DNA of 37,437 nt, taken from the NCBI GenBank assembly GCA_019137255.1, contig WPDH01000421.1, positions 1 through 37,437 on the forward strand, in the 5' to 3' direction. Shown piece by piece: positions 18,550 through 27,996 of this stretch; position 1 is the stretch's first letter, and the number at the start of each line of letters is the position of its first letter. The DNA comes from Corinectria fuckeliana (Eukaryota > Ascomycota > Sordariomycetes > Hypocreales > Nectriaceae). The translations under genes were made by a program, and so were the position numbers. The notes under the pieces are model-generated. The model was not told where the DNA came from. It saw only the letters and a list, made by a program, of their open reading frames with translations, and made no database searches.

Positions 18550-19458
18550 CAGTATGGAGAGAGGAAGTGGGAGAGGAAGTAGGAGGAGTGAAGGGTGATG
18601 GACCTTGGGATCCTTATGAAACGAGGCGAGGCGGGGAGGTAGGTAGGTGGGATGTCCGCTGTAACACCTGAAGAGGGGCAGCTACCGACTTATTTGGTAC
18701 TACTAGTTAGTGGATGTCAGCTACTAACCTACCGCCTAGGTAGGTAGCTTGGTAGGTATCTGGTGGACACCGCCTGGCGAGCAAACGTGGAACCTTGGGC
18801 CTCTGTCACACCTCAGCGGCCACCTCAGCCCATTGTTGAGATTATATGCGTTAGTACCACGGTCCTGTGAACTGCTGTGGGCGAGCTGCATATGTGTCGT
18901 GTTAGTGCTGCTGATGCTGTGCTAACTGCTGGGCTAGCAGCTCATAGTTGAGCTATGCTGTATTCTACTTCGTACAGAAGCATCCATGTTTGCAGGTGGG
19001 AGCTGCAGCCGCACGGATTGGGCTGAAGAGCTAAAGCGCCTCATCCGCCTATAATTGGACGGGCAGCCCAGGCCTCACGTCAGCTCAGACAACGCCAGCG
19101 TTCAGTCAACGCTCTAGCGATGTGACAGGTTGGCGGGCAAGTCTGAGTGGTGGTTACTACTACTAAAGTAGTAGTACTATTATGTAGGTAGTACTAGTAG
19201 GGAGGATTGGCGCCGGTACGTACTGACCTTTCGCATGCAATGCACGCACGTGCTTTCGTGTCAACCCCCAAATCCATACGCGAGGCAGACGTCACGACTC
19301 TCCTCTTCCTCTTTAGGACATTCACGAGAATCTTGGCCATCATCACGGAACCTCCAATTAGGTCAGCGATCCGGCGCCCTGCAAGTGTTTTGGGGTGCGC
19401 TCTAGCCCAATTTTGGAATGGCTGCCCTCGATTTGCTATATCTTGCTCTCGATGCGCT
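18550..19458. promoter_or_regulatory. Divergent AGM1/MUS81 intergenic region
   Basis: No gene is supported. It contains clusters of GGTAGGTA/CTACCTA (18634-18650, 18721-18760), AGCTCATAGTTGAGCT near 18939-18955, and a perfect hairpin TACTACTAC-TAAA-GTAGTAGTA at 19155-19176. The frame of MUS81 remains open upstream of its start to about 19207. The elements are seen in the sequence; their regulatory role is inference. Confidence 0.45.
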
Positions 19459-21228
19459 ATGGATGATTCCGAATCTGCCAATCCCCAGTTGCTTGCCTGG
19501 GTCAAGGAATGGCTGGATCTAGCCCGCGAGAGAAACTCCAAAGGAATCACCACCTACAAGCATGCCTTCGACTCCCTCAAGGCGTGCCCCATCACTTTTG
19601 AGCACCCTGCTCAGCTTCAGCAGCTCAAGGGGTTCGGTCCCAAGCTCTGCGAACGCCTCGAGGATCAGTTAAAAAAGCACTGCCAAGAGAATGGCCTCCC
19701 AATGCCTCCGCACCCCCGGGCACGTAAGGCCTCTAGAAATGGCCAAGACAACAACGAGACTGGTGAAGGAGATCCTTCAAGACCAGCCAAGAAGGCCCGG
19801 AAACCGAAAGCCTATGTCCCGGCCTTTCGGTCCGGCGCATACGGACTGGTAATCGGACTCTCTACCCAGGATGAAGACACGTCTGTCGGAATGACCAAAA
19901 CTGAACTCATCGAGGTTTCACAGCCCCACTGCGACTCATCATTCACAGCTCCAAATGATCCGACAAAATTCTACACTGCTTGGAATTCAATGAAGACGTT
20001 GTTGCAAAAGGAGCTCGTCTATGAAAGAGGGCGACCTCTGAAGAGGTACGCTCTGACTGACGAGGGCTGGGAAGTTGCGAAACGAATCAAGGAGACGGAC
20101 CAATGGCGAGCCGAGAATAACAACGGAGAGGAGGTACAGCCTGCAGGAACGACTACCGCTGCCAATACCGCCGCCGCCAATACCGCACCCGTCCCCAGGG
20201 CAAGATCGCCATCCGTTGCAATGCCAGAATCTATGCAGCCCACGTCGAGCTACCAGAATGTCGTATCTGATGGTCCGGTGATCGACGGCGAGAGCGGCTT
20301 GCCGACCTTTACCCCAATTCAGCTCCCTCCAGGGTCGTTTTCTGTCCATCTGATCCTTGATGTTCGAGAGGTCCGGGCAAAGACTGATCGCGACTATATG
20401 CAAGAGGAACTTGCAAAACAGGGAGCCAAGCCCATCATGAGGAGTATGGACCTAGGTGACGCCCAGTGGATCGCCAAGTGCCACGACTCGACGCTGCTCT
20501 CGCGACATGGTGCCGAAGGGGACGAAATCGTCTTGGACTGGATCGTGGAACGAAAGCGCCTGGATGATCTAATCGGCAGCATCAAAGACGGTCGATTTCA
20601 CGAACAAAAGTTCCGCCTGAAACGCTCAGGCGCGAAAAAGGTGATATACGTTATCGAGGAGATCGCCATGGATCCGGCGTCGATCCAGAGGTACGAAGAA
20701 GCCGTACAATCCGCTATCGCATCTATGCAAGTTGTGAATGGCTGCTTTGTTAAGAAGACGACGAAGATGGACGAGACCATCCGGTATCTGGCTCGGATGA
20801 CGACAATGCTGAAACGAACATACGAGAGCAAGACCTTGAACGTAATCCCTACGAACGTGCTCACGGCTCAAAACTACCTACCCTTACTGGCTCAGCTCGA
20901 GGAGAAGCAGCCATCGATAGGGTTTTACATAACCTATCCAGCATTTTCGTCACTCGCGTCAAAGTCGGGAACGATGACGCTCAGGGACGTCTTCCTCAAG
21001 ATGCTCATGACGACCAAGGGGGTTACTGGAGAGCGGGCTCTTGAGATCCAGAAGAGATGGAAAACGCCGTACGACTTTGTCAAGGCTTTCGAGGCATGCG
21101 GGTCGGGAGATCAGGGAACCAAGCGCAAGCGAGACATGGTCTTTGCGCAGACTACTCAACTGGTCGGCCGGAAGAAGATCAGCAAAGCTCTAAGTCAGAA
21201 GATTGCGGAGGTCTGGGGCAATGTTTGA
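19459..21228 (+). CDS. MUS81: MUS81 structure-specific endonuclease subunit
   Basis: A single exon of 589 residues from the ATG at 19459. The N-terminal helix-hairpin-helix region reads NPQLLAWVKEWLDLARERN, then TTYKHAFDSLKACPITF and QQLKGFGPKLCERLEDQL. A winged-helix-like part follows (YGLVIGLSTQDED...KRYALTDEGWEVAKRI). The XPF-type nuclease domain includes LILDVREVRAKTDRDYM, RSMDLGDAQW and the catalytic signature ERKRLDDL (364-371), which matches the ERKxxxDL consensus. A C-terminal HhH2 part ends in KKISKALSQKIAEVWGNV. With Eme1/Mms4, Mus81 cuts nicked Holliday junctions, flaps and stalled forks during recombination in the nucleus. The chosen ATG agrees with family N-termini, but the frame is open upstream with another in-frame ATG at 19240. 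MUS81 and RIB5 converge with only 78 bp between stops. Confidence 0.95.
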   Translation: MDDSESANPQLLAWVKEWLDLARERNSKGITTYKHAFDSLKACPITFEHPAQLQQLKGFGPKLCERLEDQLKKHCQENGLPMPPHPRARKASRNGQDNNETGEGDPSRPAKKARKPKAYVPAFRSGAYGLVIGLSTQDEDTSVGMTKTELIEVSQPHCDSSFTAPNDPTKFYTAWNSMKTLLQKELVYERGRPLKRYALTDEGWEVAKRIKETDQWRAENNNGEEVQPAGTTTAANTAAANTAPVPRARSPSVAMPESMQPTSSYQNVVSDGPVIDGESGLPTFTPIQLPPGSFSVHLILDVREVRAKTDRDYMQEELAKQGAKPIMRSMDLGDAQWIAKCHDSTLLSRHGAEGDEIVLDWIVERKRLDDLIGSIKDGRFHEQKFRLKRSGAKKVIYVIEEIAMDPASIQRYEEAVQSAIASMQVVNGCFVKKTTKMDETIRYLARMTTMLKRTYESKTLNVIPTNVLTAQNYLPLLAQLEEKQPSIGFYITYPAFSSLASKSGTMTLRDVFLKMLMTTKGVTGERALEIQKRWKTPYDFVKAFEACGSGDQGTKRKRDMVFAQTTQLVGRKKISKALSQKIAEVWGNV

Positions 21229-21306
21229 CACGCACGAGTTGGGATGAAGATGAGACATGATATTCAAGACCAAAATGAACAGAACAAATATATGGCCGAA
21301 CACACT

Positions 21307-22066
21307 TCAAGGCTTTGCTCCAAAACCCTGAGCCACAATCCTCTGGACCATCTTCTCTAGAAGAGGAATTGAGGCAGCGCTCGAGTCGGCGCCCAAGATG
21401 CCGGCCAAAGACTTCTCGGCGTACTTGGCCATCATGTCCACCTCGACATTAACCGACTCGCCCTTCTTCTTCTGTGCCACCACGACCCTCTCCTGGGTGT
21501 AGGCAATCAGCATCACCTCCCACCAGCCCTCAACATCGTTCACGTTGGTGACAGTCAAGCTCGTCCCGTCGATGGCGATGAATCCCTTGTACACGACGTA
21601 GCGCAGCATGTCGCGCCGCTTGGGCTGGAAGCGGAAGGTCAGGGCATTTCCGTCCTGCTCGATGGAGAGGATTTCAGCAGTGGTGTCGACGTGGCCCTGG
21701 ACGAAGTGACCGCCCATGCGGGTGTCGGCGCGGACGGCACGCTCGAGGTTCACTCGGCTACCCTCGACGAGGGAGCCCAGATTGGTGATGCGCAGCGTCT
21801 CCGGGGCGACGCCGATGGTGAAAGCCTCGGGGGTGAAGGACGTCACGGTGAGGCAGACGCCGTTGATGGCGATGGAGTCGCCGTCGTGGCAGTCAGAGAG
21901 CAGAGAGGATCCAGCAGGCAGGGAGATGATCATGGAGGTCCCGCCGGTGGAGTCATTGGTGTTGAGGTTGGAGATGACTGCAAGGGTCTGTGAGATGACG
22001 CGCCTCCTTTCATCTAGGGGCGAGGGCAGACTGACCTCCGACGTCCTCGACGATTCCGGTGAACAT
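21307..22066 (-). CDS. RIB5: Riboflavin synthase
   Basis: Two exons on the minus strand, 22066-22036 and 21977-21307, with a 58-nt intron (gtcagt...ttgcag), give 233 residues (yeast Rib5 has 238). The start MFTGIVEDVG is the hallmark N-terminus of the family. The two lumazine-binding barrels are visible: the first ends near GVAPETLRITNLG, and the second starts at MGGHFVQGHVDTTAEI, with YKGFIAIDGTSLTVTNVN repeating the earlier IAINGVCLTVTSF pattern. The enzyme dismutates two 6,7-dimethyl-8-ribityllumazine molecules to riboflavin in the last step of vitamin B2 synthesis. The intron position right after the tenth codon explains why an unspliced reading seems to start late. It is divergent from ACL4. 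Identity is firm. Confidence 0.95.
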
Positions 22067-22693
22067 TTTGACGTGTACGTATGTGAGACTTTCAGCTGTT
22101 GTCAGTTGGTTTTGGCGTTGTTGCATGAACTCGGCTAAACGAACTCACAGACTGGGCGTTTCCGAGCGGACGTCTATGGATGGGCGTTGCACTGGTGCTA
22201 AGCAATCTAAGACCAACAGAACAACAGGCTTGAGTCCAAGGCTTCCACAGTCTAAAGATGGGGTATACTTACGACTGAATCTGGGAATTTAAGCCCTGGT
22301 GCGATGACAAATGATGTGTCAAGGCCGGAGGCTCTCGGAGGTTGAAGTGCACCGAAACCCCTGCGAAGCCCGTGGTGACGGTGATGGCCCCGCGCCGTGC
22401 CCCGCAGTTGGTCTGTTATCGATAACGGCCCACCCAAATTTTTCGGCACTCCCACTCAACACCATCGCGAAAAGCGAGTGAACCAAAGCGGTTTCTTTGC
22501 GGCAGGCCAAGCTTCGAGAGCATCTTTTTTCACTACACACACTCTCTCAAATCCGCCAACAAAGGTATCAGGCCCTCTTCTATACATACTCGGGCTCTCT
22601 TGATTTTTCTGTCTCTTGGGCTTCGGCTCGTCTAAACCCATCCGACTGAATTTCACTCCCACCAACACCCCGCCAACAAAGTCATAAATCGCC
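22067..22693. promoter_or_regulatory. Divergent RIB5/ACL4 promoter region
   Basis: A 627-bp gap between two start codons. It contains a perfect 12-bp palindrome, GTTATCGATAAC (22415-22426), which presents a GATAA core on each strand. An AAATTTTT run about ten bases further (near 22436) resembles part of the yeast ribosomal RNA processing element. The ACL4 leader from 22540 is CT-rich. Motif roles are inferred. Confidence 0.4.
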
Positions 22694-23791
22694 ATGGCGC
22701 CGTCACGGCCCGAGTCCAAAAAGGCCAAGGCCGACGTGGCTAAGCTGCTCGTCGACGCCCAGACCCAGCTCGAGGTTGGAAACCTGGACGAGGCCTCCGC
22801 AATCGCACAGCAGGCCCTCGACACCACGGGCGCCGGCGGCGACTTCGAGCTCAGCGCCCTCAACCTCTTGGGCACCATCCACGTCGAGACCGGCGACATC
22901 GACGATGCGCGCGCCTACTTCCAGCGTGCCGTGACGCTCGACTCTGACGGCTCCGTGGACGAAAAGGTCGGCGGCGGGCCGGAGAAGTTCCTCCTCCTCG
23001 CCCAGCTCAGCGAGGAGGGCGGCCAGGACAGCGTCGACTGGTTCGAGCGCGGCGCCGCCGCCCTGCGCAGACAGATCCAGGTATTGTCCGGCCTCCCCTC
23101 CCGGACCCCCGAGCAGAAGGCTGCCGTCGACGAGAAGCAGCAGAAGCTCGGCGGCGTGCTCTGCGCCGTCTCCGAGGTCTACATGACGGACCTGTCGTGG
23201 GAGGCCGATGCCGAGCAGCGCTGCGAGGCCCTCGTCACCGAGGCCATGCTCATCGCGCCGCAGTCCCCCGAGACGTGGCAGACGGTCGCCAACGTGCGCA
23301 TCTCGCAGCAGCGCGCCGACGAGGCCCGCGCCGCCCTCACGCGCAGCCTCGAGCTGTGGCAGGACCTGCCGCCGCAGCACCCGGCCGTCCCCGAGTTCGC
23401 CACCCGCATCGGCCTTGCCCGGCTGCTCCTGGAGTCGGAGATGGAGGACAGCGCGCTGAGCGTGCTGGAGCGCCTCGTCGCCGAGGACGACACCAGCGTC
23501 GAGGCGTGGTACCTGGGCGGCTGGTGCCTGTACATCATCGGCGACAAGGCCCGCGTCGCCGCCGCCGCGGGAGACGAATGGAAGGCCACTTGGAAGACAT
23601 CGCGGCAGTGGCTCACGCAGTGCCTGAAGCTCTACCAGCTGCACGAGTACGAGGACGAGCGGCTGGGCGAGCACGCGCAGGAGCTCCTGCAGAGCATTAA
23701 CAAGGAGCTCGGTGAGCCCGTCGAGGGCGAGGACGACGAATGGGAGGGTGATGGCGATGGGGACGATGAAGACGAGGAGATGCAAGGCTAA
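22694..23791 (+). CDS. ACL4: ACL4-like TPR chaperone of ribosomal protein uL4
   Basis: A single exon of 365 residues. It starts MAPSRPESKKAKADVAKLL and holds consecutive tetratricopeptide-type helical pairs: QTQLEVGNLDEASAIAQQAL, then LNLLGTIHVETGDIDDARAY, TWQTVANVRISQQRADEARA and SVEAWYLGGWCLYIIGD. The intervening blocks GGPEKFLLLAQLSEEGGQDS and VSEVYMTDLSWEADAEQRCE are characteristic of fungal Acl4. The C-terminal 30 residues are almost all Asp/Glu with Gly, as in the yeast protein. Acl4 binds the long internal extension of nascent uL4 (Rpl4) and escorts it to pre-60S particles. The ATG lies in a good context (atcgccATGGCG). The gene is very GC-rich at third positions, which produces a long antisense open frame without meaning. 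Identity rests on architecture and recalled motifs. Confidence 0.85.
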   Translation: MAPSRPESKKAKADVAKLLVDAQTQLEVGNLDEASAIAQQALDTTGAGGDFELSALNLLGTIHVETGDIDDARAYFQRAVTLDSDGSVDEKVGGGPEKFLLLAQLSEEGGQDSVDWFERGAAALRRQIQVLSGLPSRTPEQKAAVDEKQQKLGGVLCAVSEVYMTDLSWEADAEQRCEALVTEAMLIAPQSPETWQTVANVRISQQRADEARAALTRSLELWQDLPPQHPAVPEFATRIGLARLLLESEMEDSALSVLERLVAEDDTSVEAWYLGGWCLYIIGDKARVAAAAGDEWKATWKTSRQWLTQCLKLYQLHEYEDERLGEHAQELLQSINKELGEPVEGEDDEWEGDGDGDDEDEEMQG

Positions 23792-24156
23792 GATGCGCCT
23801 CCCGAGGCGGATGGAGGTGATTAGCAGGTACGAACAAAAATGGCATTAGACGGCGTTTGGGTAGATAAACAAGGCATGGCTGGAAAGTAGGGATTGACTC
23901 CTATATAGTGGAAGTTTCGTGGCATCAGAGCTCGAGATCTATATACCCCAAGAATTTCGCGGGCAAACGTCAGGACTTTGGCGTCCCTTTTCGAGAGGCC
24001 TTCTTCTCCTCTCATCTCTCGTTTCTCGTCTGAGTGCCGAATGGCCCACATTCTTTCGCAGCAGGCTGTCTGCCCAGCACAATGAATCCCATCAAAAGCC
24101 CCAACTCCAAGTAATGCATTCCAACGTGACCCCTTTATCTCTGTTTGGTGTTTTCT
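23792..24156. other. Convergent ACL4/GIR2 3' region
   Basis: Contains 3' flanks only. No supported frame, repeat or RNA gene is seen. Confidence 0.45.
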
Positions 24157-24913
24157 TCACGCGGCGTCGACCTTGAGTTTCTCTACGCCCTCTATCGGCA
24201 CGTCTTCGTCCTCCTCGTCGACCTTGCCAACCATTCCCCCCTCCCAGAGCTGCCTGCCGGTCATGCGGGCGGGCTCCTTGACGCGGGCCTTCTTCAGCTC
24301 GGCGAGGCGCTCGTCCTCGTCGCGCCGGCGCAGCTCCTCCATCTCCTTGAGGAAGCCCTCGCGCCACTTGAGGAAGGACTCGGGGGTGACGGCGGTGCCG
24401 TGGAACTTCTTGTTCTCCTCGCGCTCGGCGGCGGCGCGGGCGTCCTCCTGGACCTTGGTGACGACGTCCTTGCGGTCCTGGACGAGCTGCTCGGCGGCGT
24501 CCTTGAGCATGGAGACGAGCGTGAACACCATGGCCATGCCGAGGTTCTCCTGGACCGTCTCGTCGATGCTGGCGAGGAGCCGCTCGCGGTCGTCGGCGAC
24601 GTTGAAGTGCTCGTGGGGCGCAGCGTTCGGCGGGGAGAGGATGTCGAGGTGGGGGGCCTTCTCGGGGTAGTCGTCTGGATAGCGCACTTTCAGGAGCATC
24701 GTCGGCGGCTCTTCGTTTTCTTCCTCGTCCGGGATGTCCAAGGCGATTGATATTATGAACTCGGACTCGGATATATCTACCGGGCTGCCGGGTCAGTCAA
24801 GAGATCCTGGTGTCGTTTGAATTGGATTGCAAATGAGCTCTCGTACCTGTAATCTCGTCGGGGAAGATCGACTCGAGCACCTCTCGCTCTTCGACCTGGT
24901 CTTCGCGCCCCAT
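24157..24913 (-). CDS. GIR2: RWD-domain protein GIR2/RWDD1 (DRG family regulatory protein)
   Basis: Two exons on the minus strand, 24913-24847 and 24776-24157, with a 70-nt intron (gtacga...ggtag), give 228 residues. The N-terminal RWD domain starts MGREDQVEEREVLESIFPDE and contains the signature LLKVRYPDDYPEKAPHLDIL (YPxxYP). A helical, charged region with many Glu/Lys follows, then FHGTAVTPESFLKWREGFLK and the C-terminal block MTGRQLWEGGM, both typical of Gir2/RWDD1. In yeast, Gir2 stabilises the GTPase Rbg2 (DRG family) and can bind Gcn1 through the RWD domain, affecting translation and the Gcn2 response. The intron falls inside the RWD domain, between IT and DISESEF. Identity is firm. Confidence 0.92.
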
Positions 24914-25365
24914 TCTGGAAAGCTTCCTTCACTGAGGATCGAGGAATGTGTGTGTAGAATAGCCCGTCTTTAGTGATAGTCTACATCCAAGTCCCGCTCT
25001 CACAATGGGGAGACCTAACGACGTGAGTGCAGGTGGGGAGGTCCCCCATAGCGGGGTCCCGCCTTAATGAGACTGGCGTGGTTCTGACCGCCCGGCATTT
25101 GGGGACGAAATTTTTGGACCAGCTTCAGTTATCGCGGCAGAATGTGTAGACCGCCCAAGGCGTGAATGCCTTGGTTCGGCTTAGCGCCGTTGCTGCTTTA
25201 AGAAGTCCGACCGGAGTTTCTTGGGGTTTGGTTTTGTGCATGTATAAAGTAATAGGCATTTATGCCACTGCGGATACAGCCGGGAAACGTCTTATCTTCG
25301 GAATTGAGCCATTTCACTCCGAGCAATGTCCGTCCACTTTCCGAAGGTTCCTCCCAATAGGCTCA
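24914..25365. other. GIR2 upstream region
   Basis: The promoter side of GIR2, reaching the 3' end of the phosphatase-like frame. A GAAATTTTTGG string near 25108 resembles the AAATTTTT motif upstream of ACL4. No gene is supported. Confidence 0.4.
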
Positions 25366-25710
25366 TCAACCCCTTCTCTCTCTCAGCCTCGCCGCCCGCC
25401 TGTCCAGGTAGCCCCGGTATTGTTCCTTGGGGATTGTCTTGGCCGCGTCCTCCCACACGTCGTACTGGACGGCCTCCTGGACCCGGAGCTGGTCGGCGAA
25501 GTTGTCTCTTAGCTTCACCTCGCGACGCTGCCAGACGTCCGGGTAGACAGAGTTGAGACCCTCGTGTCGCTTCCGCATGAGGTACGCTATCGCAGCCGTG
25601 GCTGAGCGGGATATTCCCAATTGGCAGTGAACCAGCACGTTGGCTGAGCGCGGTGGTTCGACGGCTTGCCCGGGGGGCTCTCCTGGTCCCATTCTTCCAA
25701 GGGAGTCCAT
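25366..25710 (-). CDS. Dual-specificity phosphatase catalytic fragment (5' part unresolved)
   Basis: This frame encodes the phosphatase loop VLVHCQLGISRSATAAIAYL, a full HCx5R(S) signature with C29 and R35 counted from the 25710 ATG. It continues with LRDNFADQLRVQEAVQYDVW and a KTIPKEQYRGYLDRRAARL tail that resembles fungal dual-specificity phosphatases. The upstream half of the fold, including the general-acid Asp loop, is missing: the frame has a stop 12 nt before the ATG. One possible upstream exon, encoding PRSELLFFMLCALGQDNCK, could join through a 56-nt intron (25738-25683) in phase, but it has no obvious phosphatase features. Options are a short functional protein of 114 residues, a gene with more upstream exons, or a 5'-truncated remnant. 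The family call for the visible part is solid; the gene model is not. Confidence 0.5.
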   Translation of the reverse strand: MDSLGRMGPGEPPGQAVEPPRSANVLVHCQLGISRSATAAIAYLMRKRHEGLNSVYPDVWQRREVKLRDNFADQLRVQEAVQYDVWEDAAKTIPKEQYRGYLDRRAARLRERRG

Positions 25711-26268
25711 GCCAGCGATTCAGGAAGCGCGTTGCTACTCGGTTGCAGCAGCTTGCAGTGGGTGACACAAGTTTTGCAATTATCCTGCCCCAGGGCGCAA
25801 AGCATGAAGAAAAGAAGCTCTGATCTTGGGTTGAAAGTGATGATGCTTGCATTGCTTGATGATACGGCCCACAGTTCTGCGATGAATGGCTTTCTACTTC
25901 ATCCTCGACATGATATTTTCACGAATACCACTAGACTCAAGGTATGGACTCAAGGTCAAGAGCGGGAAACTTGAGATGTATCAACGACTGGCGAGTTGAG
26001 ATGTTATGTATCGGTAGGCTTTCAGCTACTCCAATATTGATAGGATGAAGATGCAATGCTCGACCACCCACTGAATAGCCCATTCTAGCAAAACTGCGCA
26101 ATCCGTGCCATAGCGTCCCATCAAGAGTTAGGAAGGCGCCCTATTGACCGACACTGTAACTAGCCACAGATGAAAAGTCAGTCAGCGGGTAGTCTAGTCA
26201 AGCTAGATCGCCTAGCTCTTGCAATGCCGTGTCATAAAGGAGGCTTCTATACAAGGCAACTAGCCACG
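25711..26268. other. Region between the phosphatase fragment and the kinase gene
   Basis: Contains the possible upstream exon discussed for the phosphatase fragment (about 25738-25880, minus) and otherwise no supported frame. Codon bias is weak throughout, unlike the flanking housekeeping genes. Confidence 0.4.
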
Positions 26269-27996
26269 TTAAGAACCCTTTATTTCTGTCTCTCCGACTA
26301 GATTGGTGTTGAGCCACGGGTCGTCCATCAGCTCCCTCGCTTTGGGCCTCTCTTCTGGCTGCCAGCGTAGCATTCTGCGCATAAATCCGAAGAAGGCCGC
26401 CTTCTCGGACTCCGGAATACATCCTGGTGCTTCGTCTTCCCATCTTCCCGTGCCGGTTACTAAATCGTCGTAGAGAAAGGTGCCTAGCAAGGATAAGTTG
26501 GAGTCTTGCCAGAGATAACATCGAGCTAACCGTCGTCGGAGAAGAAAGGCCCGCCGTAGTAGTCGACGACGTTGTCACACAGCTTCCCCTCGGCGTTCAA
26601 TACCTCGGGCATCCATTTCCAGTGCCGCATGTCCATCTCCTGCTTCAAGAGTGCTTTCGGAACCGGACCGAGGACGCGAATCATCTCACCGAGATGGCGG
26701 GCGGCGCTGTACGGCTGGCTGGTTCTCTCTGGGTCGAAGAAGAGGGTTTTCCCTGTAAGTAGATCCCATACCTACGCAGAAACTGTTAACAGGACGACAA
26801 ACGGACAACAAGTAGCTGGCGGTCGGCGTACCAGTATCGCGAAGTTCCAGATATCTGCGCTATAGGACCAGCCTGTGCCCAAGAGAACTTCTGGAGCGTG
26901 ATAGCGATCTGGTTGAATGGGGTTTATAAATGGGCCAGGTCGGCTTCCGTCCTGGGCGAGGCCGAAGTCTGCCAGCTTTGGCGTCATCTTCAAAAGAGTC
27001 CATTTGTCCTTGACATGCCCGAAATCGTTCTGACAGCGGTAGACTATCCGGCGATCGAGTATTTTACGAGGCAGTGGATGCTCTTCCTGATCTCTGACGA
27101 ACTTTTCAAGGACTGAGTCGTCTTCAAATGTCATCAGGATGTTGTCTGTCTTCAAGTCTGTGTTTCCAGGTTAGATCGTCTCTTTACCAACTTGACCTAG
27201 ACTAACCCGTGTGGATGATGTTGCACGCCGAATGCAGGTAATCCAACCCCGCTAGAATCGTGCGTAGGTGACGCTTCAGAATGGGGAGACAACTCTGCGT
27301 GACACTTCCACCGTCGCTAAGTCGTCGCTGGAACATCCACAGCGGCTCCCTCATGGGGTCGAAGACCATGCAAAGGTGGGATCCTCGCCGCGTGGGAATT
27401 ACAAAATGGCCTGTTGCAGTCAGTAGAGCGGGATGGGCTTTCTGGTACGGGTTGTATGGCTTAGAGGTGGCGATGTGATGAGACATGGCCATCTCGTGCC
27501 AGGCGTCATCCCCTTCATAGTTGTTGGCGTTGATTTTGATGGCCACATACTTCTTTGACGAGGCAACTCCAGGGCTGTTAGTAGTCGTTGATTAGTTGTC
27601 AAAGCTATGGGTTGTAGATTCCTAGCAACAAAGCCGCACTCACGCATTCGCGGCCAAATCCAACGCCAGCCACACGGTGGATGAGGATCCATAGCCAATC
27701 TTGACCTTCAGTTCATATCTTCCATACAATATCTCGCCGGGGTTCGGATGATAATATGTCTCCCACCTATATCCAGGAAGGTTTTCCTCGTCAATGGGGA
27801 TATCGAGAGGGAGGGACTCGAGTTTCGGAAGCCCGAAGTTGCAGAAGTTTGCAAGCCTAGGGAGAACGAACGACCTGGAGAGTAACTGCACGGGGTCTCG
27901 GCTTGTCCGGCGGCTAGGCAGATAGTCATGACTGTGAGGACGGCCGAGAGTCCGCGCAGAACAATGAATGGGCCGACATGGCGCACATCGCAGCAT
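26269..27996 (-). CDS. SRPK-like (SR-protein-kinase family) protein kinase
   Basis: Five exons on the minus strand: 27996-27644, 27574-27207, 27157-26832, 26771-26531 and 26483-26269, totalling 500 residues. Introns are 69, 49, 60 and 47 nt, with gtgagt, gttagt, gtacgc and gttagc donors. The glycine loop is IGYGSSSTVW (100-109), the ATP lysine K131 lies in YVAIK, the catalytic loop is HTDLKTDN (D241) and the metal motif DFGLA (D304). HAPEVLLGTGWSYSADIWNF follows, then the SRPK-like WDLLTGKTLF. A spacer of about 55 residues separates the catalytic and DFG motifs, as in this fungal subfamily. All catalytic residues are present. The N-terminus (MLRCAPCRPIHCSARTLGR) is basic and could be a mitochondrial presequence, as in several related fungal kinases. 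Substrate is unknown. Codon usage is less G/C-biased than in neighbours, which suggests an accessory paralogue. Confidence 0.85.

Noticed and set aside
17674..18582. Plus-strand frame opposite the mutase gene (302 codons)
   Set aside because: The minus strand carries all four phosphohexomutase motifs; the plus frame is a shadow rich in Val/Glu/Asp/Gly.
22703..23785. Long antisense frame opposite ACL4 (360 codons)
   Set aside because: It spans the ACL4 exon almost exactly and is made of Leu/Ala/Gly/Val-rich shadow sequence; ACL4 on the other strand has clear TPR motifs.
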